This document shows, piece by piece, positions 7,811-15,486 of a DNA stretch of 64,000 bases. The position numbers and the translations under genes were made by a program. This DNA is from Alkaliphilus sp. NP8. GTDB taxonomy: Bacteria > Bacillota > Clostridia > Peptostreptococcales > Natronincolaceae. Where the stretch lies: the NCBI GenBank assembly GCA_015978205.1, contig JADWMM010000035.1, forward strand, positions 1-64,000, in the 5' to 3' direction. The notes beneath the pieces are model-generated. The model searched no databases. It saw only the letters and a list, made by a program, of their open reading frames with translations, and was not told the origin of the DNA. Position 1 is the first letter of the stretch; each line of letters begins with the position of its first letter.

Positions 7811-7898
7811 CACTAATATAAACACATCAATATAAAAAAAGTTCCATAAAAATCTCAAAAAATGGAACTTTTTTAAAACTAATGTGTTTTTATTTATG
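7811..7898. promoter_or_regulatory. Palindromic divergent promoter element, copy 3
   Basis: Leftward GGAAC (complement of 7841-7845) and GTGT (complement of 7822-7825) are 15 bases apart. Rightward GGAAC 7864-7868 and GTGT 7884-7887 are also 15 apart. This is the only copy with intact secreted-protein genes on both sides (7690 leftward, 7927 rightward), so it is the best one for testing. Confidence 0.65.
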
Positions 7899-7926
7899 TA
7901 AAACATTTAAAGGAGGAATTATACCA

Positions 7927-8448
7927 ATGGAAAAATCAAAAGTTTTATTTACAATAGCTGCAACTGTAATATTATCAACTAACTTTACATTTGCAGATCA
8001 AGGAAGTCTTGAGTCTAATGAGTATAATAAAGGAGAGGTTAAGATAATAACTCAAGAAGATATAAAGCAGAATGCAAAAGATTATAGTAATTATAACCTT
8101 ATAATTAGTCCATTTAATCAGGAATATGATTATATAGATGACTGGGGATCTGATTTTAGATATCTAGGATCAGGAAAATTACATGCAAGTGGATATACAG
8201 AAACTGGCAAAGATGTTGATAATATAAGGACAACAGTATATTTGCAGCAATATGATGATTCAAACAAGACTTGGGTTAATGTTGATAGTATATCTAATAA
8301 TCAAAATAATTCTAGTTATTCTTCTACATCCCAAACTTACAAAGTGCCAGAAGGATTTAAGTACAGACTTCTTATAATTCACAAAGCAACTGAAGGAAGA
8401 GTAACAGAATCAACCTCTAGTTATTCTTCAGTAATTAATGTGTATTAA
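7927..8448 (+). CDS. Secreted protein, full-length member of the small family
   Basis: The 173-residue protein starts at ATG 7927 after AAAGGAGGAATTATA. The signal peptide is followed by an acidic linker (residues 24-55), then about 115 residues rich in Tyr, Ser, Thr and Asp that look like one beta-sandwich domain (GSGKLHASGYTETG, TTVYLQQYDDS, YKVPEGFKYRLLIIHKA). This pattern is common in secreted adhesive or extracellular small proteins, but I cannot name a family. It has no Cys. The copies at 3154 and 4797 keep only its front third. A bidirectional terminator follows directly. The promoter is the right half of element copy 3. Confidence 0.75.
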   Translation: MEKSKVLFTIAATVILSTNFTFADQGSLESNEYNKGEVKIITQEDIKQNAKDYSNYNLIISPFNQEYDYIDDWGSDFRYLGSGKLHASGYTETGKDVDNIRTTVYLQQYDDSNKTWVNVDSISNNQNNSSYSSTSQTYKVPEGFKYRLLIIHKATEGRVTESTSSYSSVINVY

Positions 8449-8469
8449 ATTTTACATCTTAATATATAT

Positions 8470-8506
8470 AAAGGCAATGGAGAAGTTTATTCCATTGCCT
8501 TTATTA
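8470..8506. terminator. Bidirectional terminator overlapping a coding end
   Basis: AAAGGCAATGGA (8470-8481) and its exact complement (8491-8502) form a 12-bp stem. It ends the secreted gene on the plus strand. On the minus strand its left arm lies downstream of, and its right arm inside, the last codons of the anti-sigma gene. Confidence 0.8.
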
Positions 8507-9215
8507 TTTCTTTAATTTTTTCTATTTCAATAGGATAGTATATATCTATAGTATGATTTATGCCAAAAGAAGACCATATTACTTTTGTACGGTTTTTATT
8601 TATTTTTATAATAGAGTGTGAAGCATTATTGAATTCTATTTTTGTAACATCACTATTATTACCTACATTAACAGTTTTTGAAAATTCTAAACCTTGACGC
8701 ATTTGAATTAATCGAATTTTACCTTTATCAGTTTTATAGTTTAAATATAAAATCTCTTCTCCTTCTAAAGGACCTTGAATAACTGCATCTTCGAAATCAT
8801 ACGGAAGTTCTTTAAATTTAAACGATACAATATTTCTAACTTCCTCTATAGAATTTGTTGTAATTTTTTCTTCATCTTCAGCATCAATTTTTTCTATGCC
8901 TTCTCCTATAGACAAGTCATGATTAACAGTAGTTTTATTTTCATCAGATTTAAAAATATTAATTATATTAGATACTTTCCAAGCTTGAATTTCACTGTTA
9001 GGTAAATTAATCATTGTAAATCCTACTAAAACACCTATTATAATTGCAACCTTCTTAAATTTATTTTTTTTATGAGGTTTAATTTTATTACGCTTATTTT
9101 GTAATTTAATCCACTCTTCTTCAATTTCTTCATCAGATATATCAATATCATCCATTTCATTTTTTAAAGTTTCAGATATAAGTATATCTAGTTGATCAGA
9201 TTTATTTTTGCTCAT
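8487..9215 (-). CDS. Probable membrane anti-sigma factor
   Basis: I choose ATG 9215, six bases after AGGTG. The 242-residue protein has an acidic cytoplasmic part (1-45), a basic stretch, one membrane segment (about 56-72) and an outside domain of about 170 residues that resembles the DUF4367 type found in clostridial anti-sigma-like proteins. It overlaps the sigma gene by 14 bases, the usual arrangement for translational coupling of a sigma factor to its membrane inhibitor. By analogy the N-terminal part would hold the sigma factor until an envelope signal releases it. The role is inferred from position and topology; I see no classical zinc anti-sigma motif. Confidence 0.75.
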   Translation of the reverse strand: MSKNKSDQLDILISETLKNEMDDIDISDEEIEEEWIKLQNKRNKIKPHKKNKFKKVAIIIGVLVGFTMINLPNSEIQAWKVSNIINIFKSDENKTTVNHDLSIGEGIEKIDAEDEEKITTNSIEEVRNIVSFKFKELPYDFEDAVIQGPLEGEEILYLNYKTDKGKIRLIQMRQGLEFSKTVNVGNNSDVTKIEFNNASHSIIKINKNRTKVIWSSFGINHTIDIYYPIEIEKIKEIIKAME

Positions 9216-9768
9216 TTTTTTCACCTACTAACTTTAGTATATTATAAAGTTTATTTTTAGCTCTATTTAATCTAGATTTTACAGTCCCCTTTTTTAAACA
9301 CAAAGATTTTGCTAATTCATCATAATTTAGGTCATGATAATATCTTAATGTAATAATTTCCTTTGAATCAGGATATAATTGATTTAATGCTTTTTTAACT
9401 GTTTCTTTTGTTTCTTCCTTTTCTATTGACTCAATTACAATATCTTCTGTAATCTTATCATCTTCTAATGTTTCCATGGGATATGAAGAAACAAATTTAC
9501 TTTTTTTTCTAATATGATTTTTAGCCAAGTTTGCACCGATAACACAAATCCATTGCTTAAAGTTATTAACATCATTTAAAGTCTCTAACTTATTATATGC
9601 TTTTAAATATGCTTCATTTGTAAGTTCTTTAGATAACTCTTTATCTTTTGTTATGTAATATACAGTTCTAAATACATCTTTATAGTATAATTTATACATT
9701 AAATACTGAAACTCTTCAACTGAATCTTGAGCTTTTATATTATATTTAGAGTTTATAGACTTTTCCAA
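9202..9768 (-). CDS. ECF (sigma-70 family) RNA polymerase sigma factor
   Basis: The 188-residue protein starts at TTG 9768, seven bases after AGGTGA. Region 2 spans about residues 22-95 (LYYKDVFRTVYYITKD, then NFKQWICVIGANLAKNHI). Region 4 spans about 128-180, with a helix-turn-helix around YDELAKSLCLKKGTVKSRLN. There is no region 3, so it is an ECF type. Downstream is the overlapping anti-sigma gene. Its own upstream region lacks a convincing GGAAC/GTGT site pointing to it, so autoregulation is not evident. Eleven such sites lie in the surrounding 10 kb and are its most likely targets. Confidence 0.9.
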   Translation of the reverse strand: MEKSINSKYNIKAQDSVEEFQYLMYKLYYKDVFRTVYYITKDKELSKELTNEAYLKAYNKLETLNDVNNFKQWICVIGANLAKNHIRKKSKFVSSYPMETLEDDKITEDIVIESIEKEETKETVKKALNQLYPDSKEIITLRYYHDLNYDELAKSLCLKKGTVKSRLNRAKNKLYNILKLVGEKNEQK

Positions 9769-9921
9769 CTTTAGATCACCTCACATGTTTAGGGTAGTGT
9801 ATTTTATTTTCATATAATTATATTTATTAAATAATAGGATCTTATGTATAAGCTTCTGTATAAAAACAGTAATTCCTTTAGAAAATTCACCATTTATTTG
9901 TTGTATTGGGATTGTTTTTAA

Positions 9922-9966
9922 TTTTTATGGAACTTTTCTTAGATTAGTGTGTTTATATTAGTGAAG
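9922..9966 (+). promoter_or_regulatory. Half of the palindromic element (single promoter)
   Basis: GGAAC 9929-9933, 15 bases, GTGT 9949-9952, then a leader matching the left side of copy 2. The mirror half is absent. It points to the membrane gene at 10026. Existence of the half alone, still placed before a gene, argues that each arm works as a promoter. Confidence 0.6.
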
Positions 9967-10025
9967 ATAGAAAAAGTATAACTTTCCTATCAAATTTAAA
10001 GTAAAGGAGGTATTAGAAGTAGAGA

Positions 10026-10415
10026 ATGGAACACTTCAATAAAGGTTTTATAACAAAAATGGATAAATTAAATAAGCTAACTGCCATATCTTTTATATTA
10101 TTAGTAGGTGTATTTATAGTATTTTTACTAAGTGCAGAAAATAATTATATAGGTTTTGATAACTCTCTACCATATGATACAAAGACTAAAATTTTTAATT
10201 TTACTTTTGCAATATTATTAGCTTTTAATATAGTTTTGTCTCTCTTAAGCTTATTAGTCTTTATAGTTAAGACTGTTAAAGAGCGAACAACAACAATATT
10301 AAAATTTGTGTTAGGATTATACCCAATATCTATAATCTTTTGCATTTCAGGATTTAATATTGCTAGGTTATTAAATTATTTGATTTCACCTTTCAGAATT
10401 ATATTTAGAATTTAA
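10026..10415 (+). CDS. Small membrane protein, function unknown
   Basis: The 129-residue protein has three hydrophobic segments (about 17-37, 57-82 and 92-115) and a basic N-terminus. ATG 10026 is the first start; AAAGGAGGT lies about 14 bases upstream, a longer spacing than usual. It is divergent from the ECF sigma gene and sits behind the half element at 9922-9966, so it is a probable sigma target. No family recognised. Confidence 0.6.
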   Translation: MEHFNKGFITKMDKLNKLTAISFILLVGVFIVFLLSAENNYIGFDNSLPYDTKTKIFNFTFAILLAFNIVLSLLSLLVFIVKTVKERTTTILKFVLGLYPISIIFCISGFNIARLLNYLISPFRIIFRI

Positions 10416-10416
10416 A

Positions 10417-10476
10417 CTACTTACTATTTATAAAAAACTTGATTGTATTCTTAAAGCAGAAATTGTTAGCTGTTAA
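10417..10476 (+). pseudogene. Second C-terminal remnant (KLDxxLKAE tail)
   Basis: The frame ends KKLDCILKAEIVSC and matches the tail at 1827-1952 at the DNA level. No start or front part is present. A terminator follows within 70 bases, as it does after the first tail. Confidence 0.4.
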
Positions 10477-10540
10477 ATGGAAAGTATTATATAAGAATTT
10501 ACTGATCAATAGAATTTTGATTATGGCAAGATTAAGAACC

Positions 10541-10589
10541 AAAAAAACAACAATCTCTTTTGTAGCAGGAAAGAAATTGTTGTTTTTTT
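10541..10589 (+). terminator. Hairpin terminator
   Basis: The arm 10541-10560 pairs with 10570-10589 with one mismatch on each side, and a run of T follows. It terminates plus-strand transcription from 10026 before the convergent lipoprotein gene. Confidence 0.8.
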
Positions 10590-10596
10590 ATTTCAT

Positions 10597-11337
10597 CTAT
10601 TTTATTAAGGGGGAACTAGCAATGTTGTTTAAAGTATTACTTGGAATTTCGAATTCTACTATACCGGCTGTATAAGGAGCTATTTCATATAGTCCAAAAT
10701 AAATAACCAGTTTTCCATCTTCTATATAAAAAGGTTGTTTACTATTAATTCCACTAAATACCTCTACTTCATCTGGAAAAAATTTATCAGGCTCTTCTTT
10801 TATTTGTTTTTGTATTTCCTTATTAATTACTTCTTTATAGTCACTATTTTCTTTAAATAGATCTTCTAATGTTATTTCTTTACCAGTAGTTAAGTCGAAG
10901 TTATAAGGAGTTTTATTGCTAAAACCATGAGTACCACCAGTATACTGATAATTTTCCATTGTAAGACTTATAAAGGTAGGATTTAGAGTATGAATCTTAT
11001 ATTCTATATTAAGTTCATATTTTAAATCATTCTTATTGAAGTCTTTTTTTGCCATTTGGTGTATTTCTTCTTTTATATTTAAAGCTTCCTTTTCCATGAG
11101 TATGTTTAGTTCATTTAAAAACTTGTTACTTTCAGGAAATATAGGAATAGATATATTACTTTCAAATTCATTTGTACTGTCGGATATAGTTTGGGTTTCA
11201 ATTTTTACTGAATTTAATGCTTTAGTTATATTTTCTGGATTTTGACCAGAACTTAAGGAAATTGTATTATTGGTACATCCTACAGTAAGTACACCACTAA
11301 GCATAATTATTATAGGTATAAAAGCTTTGTTATTCAC
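10597..11337 (-). CDS. Lipoprotein with DUF4163 and DUF3298 domains
   Basis: The 246-residue protein has a lipobox ending at Cys21 (VLTVGC), so it is anchored outside the membrane. Residues 60-150 match the DUF4163 (PdaC/RsiV-like) pattern, with QYTGGTHGFS and the LTTGKEITLEDLF motif near 145-165. Residues 170-240 match DUF3298, with FYIEDGKLVIYFGLYEIAPYTAG. This pair occurs in the lysozyme-binding anti-sigma RsiV and in the peptidoglycan deacetylase PdaC, but neither the sigma-binding nor the deacetylase part is present here. A surface sensing or binding role is plausible. Start ATG 11337 has AGGAGG upstream. Single gene. Confidence 0.85.
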   Translation of the reverse strand: MNNKAFIPIIIMLSGVLTVGCTNNTISLSSGQNPENITKALNSVKIETQTISDSTNEFESNISIPIFPESNKFLNELNILMEKEALNIKEEIHQMAKKDFNKNDLKYELNIEYKIHTLNPTFISLTMENYQYTGGTHGFSNKTPYNFDLTTGKEITLEDLFKENSDYKEVINKEIQKQIKEEPDKFFPDEVEVFSGINSKQPFYIEDGKLVIYFGLYEIAPYTAGIVEFEIPSNTLNNIASSPLIK

Positions 11338-11491
11338 AAAATTTCCTCCTATTTAAGAAAGATATTAATAGAACTATATCTTTAGTTATATATCCATAAA
11401 ATGATTATCAGATATATTTTTCTTATGTATTTGGTATAGTACTATAATACAACCTTCAACGTTTTTTTGATTTACAAACTTATTAAAAATT

Positions 11492-11537
11492 GTTACAAAA
11501 AGGTAAAAAAAAATCTTAATAGTTACTTTTTGGTAAA
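11492..11537. promoter_or_regulatory. Two direct repeats upstream of the two-component operon
   Basis: GTTAC-5-GGTAAA occurs at 11492-11507 and 11522-11537, exactly 30 bases (about three helical turns) apart. OmpR-type regulators bind direct repeats, so this may be an autoregulatory site of the response regulator at 11693. The spacers are all-A and all-T. The rest of 11338-11692 holds no gene. Confidence 0.3.
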
Positions 11538-11692
11538 GTTTTAACAATAATTTGAAGTTAAAATTTTTATTTCGTAGATAAATAAAAATATCTATAGTAA
11601 AATACAATTAAGTCAGTATTAAGTTAATATATGTTTTTAAAAGTTGGGGAATATAATAAAGATAAATATTTAAAATAGGATAGGTGATATAC

Positions 11693-12394
11693 ATGGGTGA
11701 AGATAGAGTTAAGGTATTAGTAGTAGAAGATGAATCTTCTATAAGAAAGTTTTTATCTATAAACTTAAATAGAGAAGGTTTTGAGGTTTTAGAAGCATCT
11801 TCTGGAGAAGAAGCCTTAGATATAATAAAAAGAGTTGAGCCTAGAGTAGTAGTTTTAGACGTTATGTTACCGGGAATAGATGGACTCGAAGTATGCCAAA
11901 GTATAAGAAAAGCTATACCTAATATAGTTATTATTATGCTCACAGCTAAAAGTCAAGATATGGACAAAATAATGGGCTTAGAGCTAGGAGCAGATGATTA
12001 TATGGTAAAGCCTTTTAATCCTCTTGAAGTAATTGCTAGAATAAGAGCAAACCTTAGAAAAATTGATAATGCAAAGGGACAGTTAAGTAAAACTCTTGTT
12101 ATAGGTGAGCTTGAGCTAGACTTAGAGGCACAGAAATTCTATAAAAGAGGACTAGAAATAGAATTAACTCCTATTGAGTTTTCACTTATGAGAATGTTTA
12201 TAGAAAATAATAATAAAGCATTCAGTAGGGATGAAATTTTAAATATAGTTTGGGGAAAAAGTTATTTTGGGGACATGAAAACAGTAGATGTACATGTTAG
12301 GAGAATAAGAGGAAAAATAGAGGATGATCCGTCAAATCCTCATTTAATAGAAACGGTTTGGGGAGTAGGCTATAGGTTAAGAGGGGAAAAGTAA
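11693..12394 (+). CDS. OmpR-family response regulator
   Basis: The start is ATG 11693 after AGGATAGGTG; a GTG nine bases upstream lies inside the ribosome site. The 233-residue protein has a receiver domain (about 5-120) with the acidic pair in VVEDE, the phosphorylated Asp56 (VLDVMLPG) and the conserved Lys in DYMVKPF. The C-terminal winged helix (about 135-230) ends VDVHVRRIRGKI..VWGVGYRLRG. It is followed one base later by its sensor kinase and then a lipoprotein, one operon. Its targets are not evident apart from possible repeats upstream. Confidence 0.95.
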   Translation: MGEDRVKVLVVEDESSIRKFLSINLNREGFEVLEASSGEEALDIIKRVEPRVVVLDVMLPGIDGLEVCQSIRKAIPNIVIIMLTAKSQDMDKIMGLELGADDYMVKPFNPLEVIARIRANLRKIDNAKGQLSKTLVIGELELDLEAQKFYKRGLEIELTPIEFSLMRMFIENNNKAFSRDEILNIVWGKSYFGDMKTVDVHVRRIRGKIEDDPSNPHLIETVWGVGYRLRGEK

Positions 12395-12395
12395 T

Positions 12396-13787
12396 ATGAG
12401 TAGTATCAAAAAGAGGATAGGTATTAGTTTTATATTCATAATCGTAATTACAGTTGTTATACTTGAAGTGTTTTTAATTTATATAGTTAAAGATAATTCT
12501 TATAAAAGTTTAGAAGAAAATTTAAACAATCAGATTAGAATATCTGCTGACTTATATTCAAAATATTTTTCAGATGCTACTTTACATGAAAATGTATTAA
12601 ATAACGTTGATACATTTTGGAAGCAAACTAACGCACAGGTAGAAATAATAGATGTTAATAAAAATGTATTAATGGATTCTATAGGTGTAATCACTTCTGA
12701 GGCTATAAATACTTCAGACGTAATTAAAGCCCTTGATGGACAACAAGGAATGTGGATAGGAAATGTAGATTATGATGATGCTAGAGTTATGGCTGTAGCA
12801 TATCCTTTAAAATCTGGAGAAGAAATAGTTGGTGTATTAAGATTTATTACTTCTTTAAAAGAAGTTGATTATAACATAAGAAATATAGCCGTCCTATTTA
12901 TAAGCTTTGGCTTTGGTGTGATTTTGATTTCCAGCTTTGTAGCCATATTTTTAGCAAATACTATAACAGGACCGATTAAAAATGTAACTGAAACTGCTGA
13001 AAAAATGGCACAAGGAGATTTTAAAACGAAAAGTATAAAAAAATACGATGATGAGCTTGGAAAGTTATCAGATACATTGAATTATATGGCAGATGAAATT
13101 GTAAAAAGAGAAGAGCTAAAAAATGATTTTATTTCTTCTGTATCTCATGAGCTAAGAACACCTTTAACGTCTATAAAAGGTTGGGCTATTACTTTAAAGC
13201 ATAGTCCAGATGATGCTGAAATTTTAGATGACGGATTAAATATAATAGAAACTGAAAGTGATAGACTTACTAATATGGTAGAAGAGCTTTTAGATTTTTC
13301 TAAATTTGTATCTGGAAAGATAAGCCTTGAGAAAAAAGAAACAAATATTAATGAAATAATAGAGCATATTAGAAAACAGCTAACACCCAGAGCTGTTAGA
13401 GATAATATAAATTTTGAAGTGGCAGTAGAGGATAATATGCCTGCTACTTGTACAGATGGAAATAGACTAAAGCAAGTGTTTATTAATGTTTTAGATAATG
13501 CATTTAAATTTACTCCTCATGGAGGACGTATTACATTAACTGGATCTTATGAAAATAATAATTTTATATTTAATATAAAAGATACAGGGTGTGGTATACC
13601 AGAAGAAGATATATCGAAAGTTAAAGAAAAATTTTATAAAGGAAAAAGCAGTAAGTCTCAAAGTGGAATAGGATTATCTATATGTGATGAAATAATTAGT
13701 TTAATGGAAGGAAGCTTTGAAATTAAAAGTGAAATAGATAAAGGTACAGAAGTAATAATTACAATACCTTTGGAGGAGTGTGTGTAA
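12396..13787 (+). CDS. Membrane sensor histidine kinase
   Basis: The 463-residue kinase has membrane segments at about 9-31 and 164-187 enclosing an outside sensing domain of about 130 residues. A HAMP linker follows (about 188-240), then the His-phosphotransfer helix with His251 in SVSHELRTPLTS, and an ATPase domain with NVLDNAFKFTP, DTGCGIP and GIGLSIC motifs. It is a classic PhoR/WalK-like architecture without a PAS domain. It pairs with the response regulator ending two bases upstream. Stop and the next start are adjacent, so the lipoprotein at 13788 is likely part of the same signalling unit. Confidence 0.95.
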   Translation: MSSIKKRIGISFIFIIVITVVILEVFLIYIVKDNSYKSLEENLNNQIRISADLYSKYFSDATLHENVLNNVDTFWKQTNAQVEIIDVNKNVLMDSIGVITSEAINTSDVIKALDGQQGMWIGNVDYDDARVMAVAYPLKSGEEIVGVLRFITSLKEVDYNIRNIAVLFISFGFGVILISSFVAIFLANTITGPIKNVTETAEKMAQGDFKTKSIKKYDDELGKLSDTLNYMADEIVKREELKNDFISSVSHELRTPLTSIKGWAITLKHSPDDAEILDDGLNIIETESDRLTNMVEELLDFSKFVSGKISLEKKETNINEIIEHIRKQLTPRAVRDNINFEVAVEDNMPATCTDGNRLKQVFINVLDNAFKFTPHGGRITLTGSYENNNFIFNIKDTGCGIPEEDISKVKEKFYKGKSSKSQSGIGLSICDEIISLMEGSFEIKSEIDKGTEVIITIPLEECV

Positions 13788-15440
13788 ATGAGGACATTTA
13801 AAATTTTAATATATATATTAGTTGTCAGTATATTTCTTTCTGCTTGCTCAAGTCCTAATAACACAGATTCTACAGAAAATATAATACCTCCAGAAAATAA
13901 GTTAATGCCAATCCAAGGAATTTGGGAAATATCTTCTGTTTTAAACTTAGCAGCAGAATCCTCAAACGAAGAGGAAAAAAAAGAGGAGTGGATAGGAAAA
14001 AAAGCTCAATTTTCTAGTGAATATATGTCCTTTGTTGATACTGCTATAGAAAATCCTAGATATCAGATGAAAAGAGTAAATTTAGAAGAATATATGTTAT
14101 TTAATTCTAAATCGTTACCTTCAGATTTTTCTTTTAATAAAGAATATGTTGAAGTGATTACTGTTATAGATGAAGATAAATTCTTCTGTGAAATTTTAAT
14201 AGTAGGAGAAGGTGAATTAATATTAAAAATACAAGGAAATAACTTTTATCTGAATAAAATATCTGACAAGATAGATAAAGATGTATTTAATGGAAACAGA
14301 ATTGACAGTAATCAAGGATTAATTATGCTTGAAGATGAAAATACTTCAAATAAAACAGGAGTATTATTAGGTATTAGATCAAAAAATACAGATAATAATG
14401 ATAAAAATAAAGGAGAATATAGCTATAAAACGTTATGGATTTCAATTAGAGATAATGAAATGGATCCTATTTTAAGCATGGAAGATGTGTTTTTTCCAAG
14501 AAGAAGTGGTTTTTGGAAAATAAATACAAATAAAGCTAGACAAGGAGATAGATTAGAAGAATATATAGTAGCTAATAATATTTCAACGGAAGAAGAAAAA
14601 ACAGAGAAGACTAATGATAATATAGTGAAATTAGATACAAAATCAATGACTATAGAAGAGCTAAAAACACTAGAAGCCTTAGAAAGGTTAGAACAACTAG
14701 ATAAAAGTGTAGATTTATCCTCAGAAAGTGATATAGATTTTTCCAAATGGGGAGATAAAGTAGGAGAGGTTAAACGAAGAATTGATTATGTAGGTAATGA
14801 CTATATAGCGCTTGAAACCATAGGAGAAGGAGAGTATAAATCGAAAGATAAAATATGGAAAAAAAGCAAACTCCAAGTCATACCTATAGATAGCTTGCCT
14901 AATGGACAAGAAATTAAAATATCAGATATTTTAGAAGAAGACGGAATTGTTGGATTAAGAGCTGCATGGGAAAGAGCAGTGAATAGTTTGGAACTAGATA
15001 GTAAAGATATTTTATATAGAGAAGAGCTACTAGAAAATTTTGGATTAGAAAGAAAGTTAGGACATTGGTTTATTAAGGGAAGAATAAATTATATGAAAAA
15101 TGATGAATTTCATGTGCATGATTATGATGTTAGTTTAATGCCACCTTCTGAAGTCGTAGCATATGATTCCTTATTAGTACCTTGGACAAATATTAAGGAT
15201 GTTGTTCCTAGTGCTGTAGATGCTTATACATCGCCTAATAAAGATATCGCTTTAGTTTTCACTGAATATGAACTTCTTATTTATGATATTTATGGCAATG
15301 AACTTAACAGACTTCCTAAAGAAAGAATAGACCTTAAGGAAGATGATGCAGTTATGATGGTAGAGTGGGCATCTGGACAATATGTAGAAAGATGGAAAGA
15401 AGTATTTGAAAACTCAGGAGGAAAACCTTTTGATTATTAA
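13788..15440 (+). CDS. Large lipoprotein of the two-component operon
   Basis: The 550-residue protein has a lipobox ending at Cys20 (IFLSAC). The mature part is highly charged, with a Glu/Asp-rich region around 255-320 (repeated Leu-Glu helix, probable coiled coil). The second half is beta-rich and could form a propeller or solute-binding-like surface. I recognise no family. It starts directly after the kinase stop and ends in a palindromic terminator, so it is the last gene of the operon. A likely role is as an outside accessory or sensor of the kinase, but this rests only on position. Confidence 0.75.
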   Translation: MRTFKILIYILVVSIFLSACSSPNNTDSTENIIPPENKLMPIQGIWEISSVLNLAAESSNEEEKKEEWIGKKAQFSSEYMSFVDTAIENPRYQMKRVNLEEYMLFNSKSLPSDFSFNKEYVEVITVIDEDKFFCEILIVGEGELILKIQGNNFYLNKISDKIDKDVFNGNRIDSNQGLIMLEDENTSNKTGVLLGIRSKNTDNNDKNKGEYSYKTLWISIRDNEMDPILSMEDVFFPRRSGFWKINTNKARQGDRLEEYIVANNISTEEEKTEKTNDNIVKLDTKSMTIEELKTLEALERLEQLDKSVDLSSESDIDFSKWGDKVGEVKRRIDYVGNDYIALETIGEGEYKSKDKIWKKSKLQVIPIDSLPNGQEIKISDILEEDGIVGLRAAWERAVNSLELDSKDILYREELLENFGLERKLGHWFIKGRINYMKNDEFHVHDYDVSLMPPSEVVAYDSLLVPWTNIKDVVPSAVDAYTSPNKDIALVFTEYELLIYDIYGNELNRLPKERIDLKEDDAVMMVEWASGQYVERWKEVFENSGGKPFDY

Positions 15441-15470
15441 AAAATGGATGCTAAATTTAGCATCCATTTT
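15441..15470. terminator. Bidirectional terminator
   Basis: A perfect 30-bp palindrome, AAAATGGATGCTAAA and its complement, lies between the convergent two-component and molybdate operons and can serve both. Confidence 0.85.
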
Positions 15471-15486
15471 AAATTTAATTAAATAT

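Noticed and set aside
6455-8448. Toxin/immunity or bacteriocin pair
   Set aside because: Secreted proteins next to a small membrane protein suggest it, but no known toxin motif, leader cleavage site (GG) or export gene is present, so the label is not supported.
10439-10675. 78-codon plus-strand frame
   Set aside because: It runs through a strong terminator (10541-10589) into the antisense of the lipoprotein gene, and its first codons overlap the KLDxxLKAE tail in another frame.
1-11000. Integrated phage or insertion sequence
   Set aside because: Despite duplications and broken genes there is no transposase, integrase, phage structural gene or clear terminal inverted repeat with target duplication.
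11386-11607. 73-codon minus-strand frame before the two-component operon
   Set aside because: No ribosome site, Phe/Ile/Lys low complexity; the stretch better fits a promoter region.
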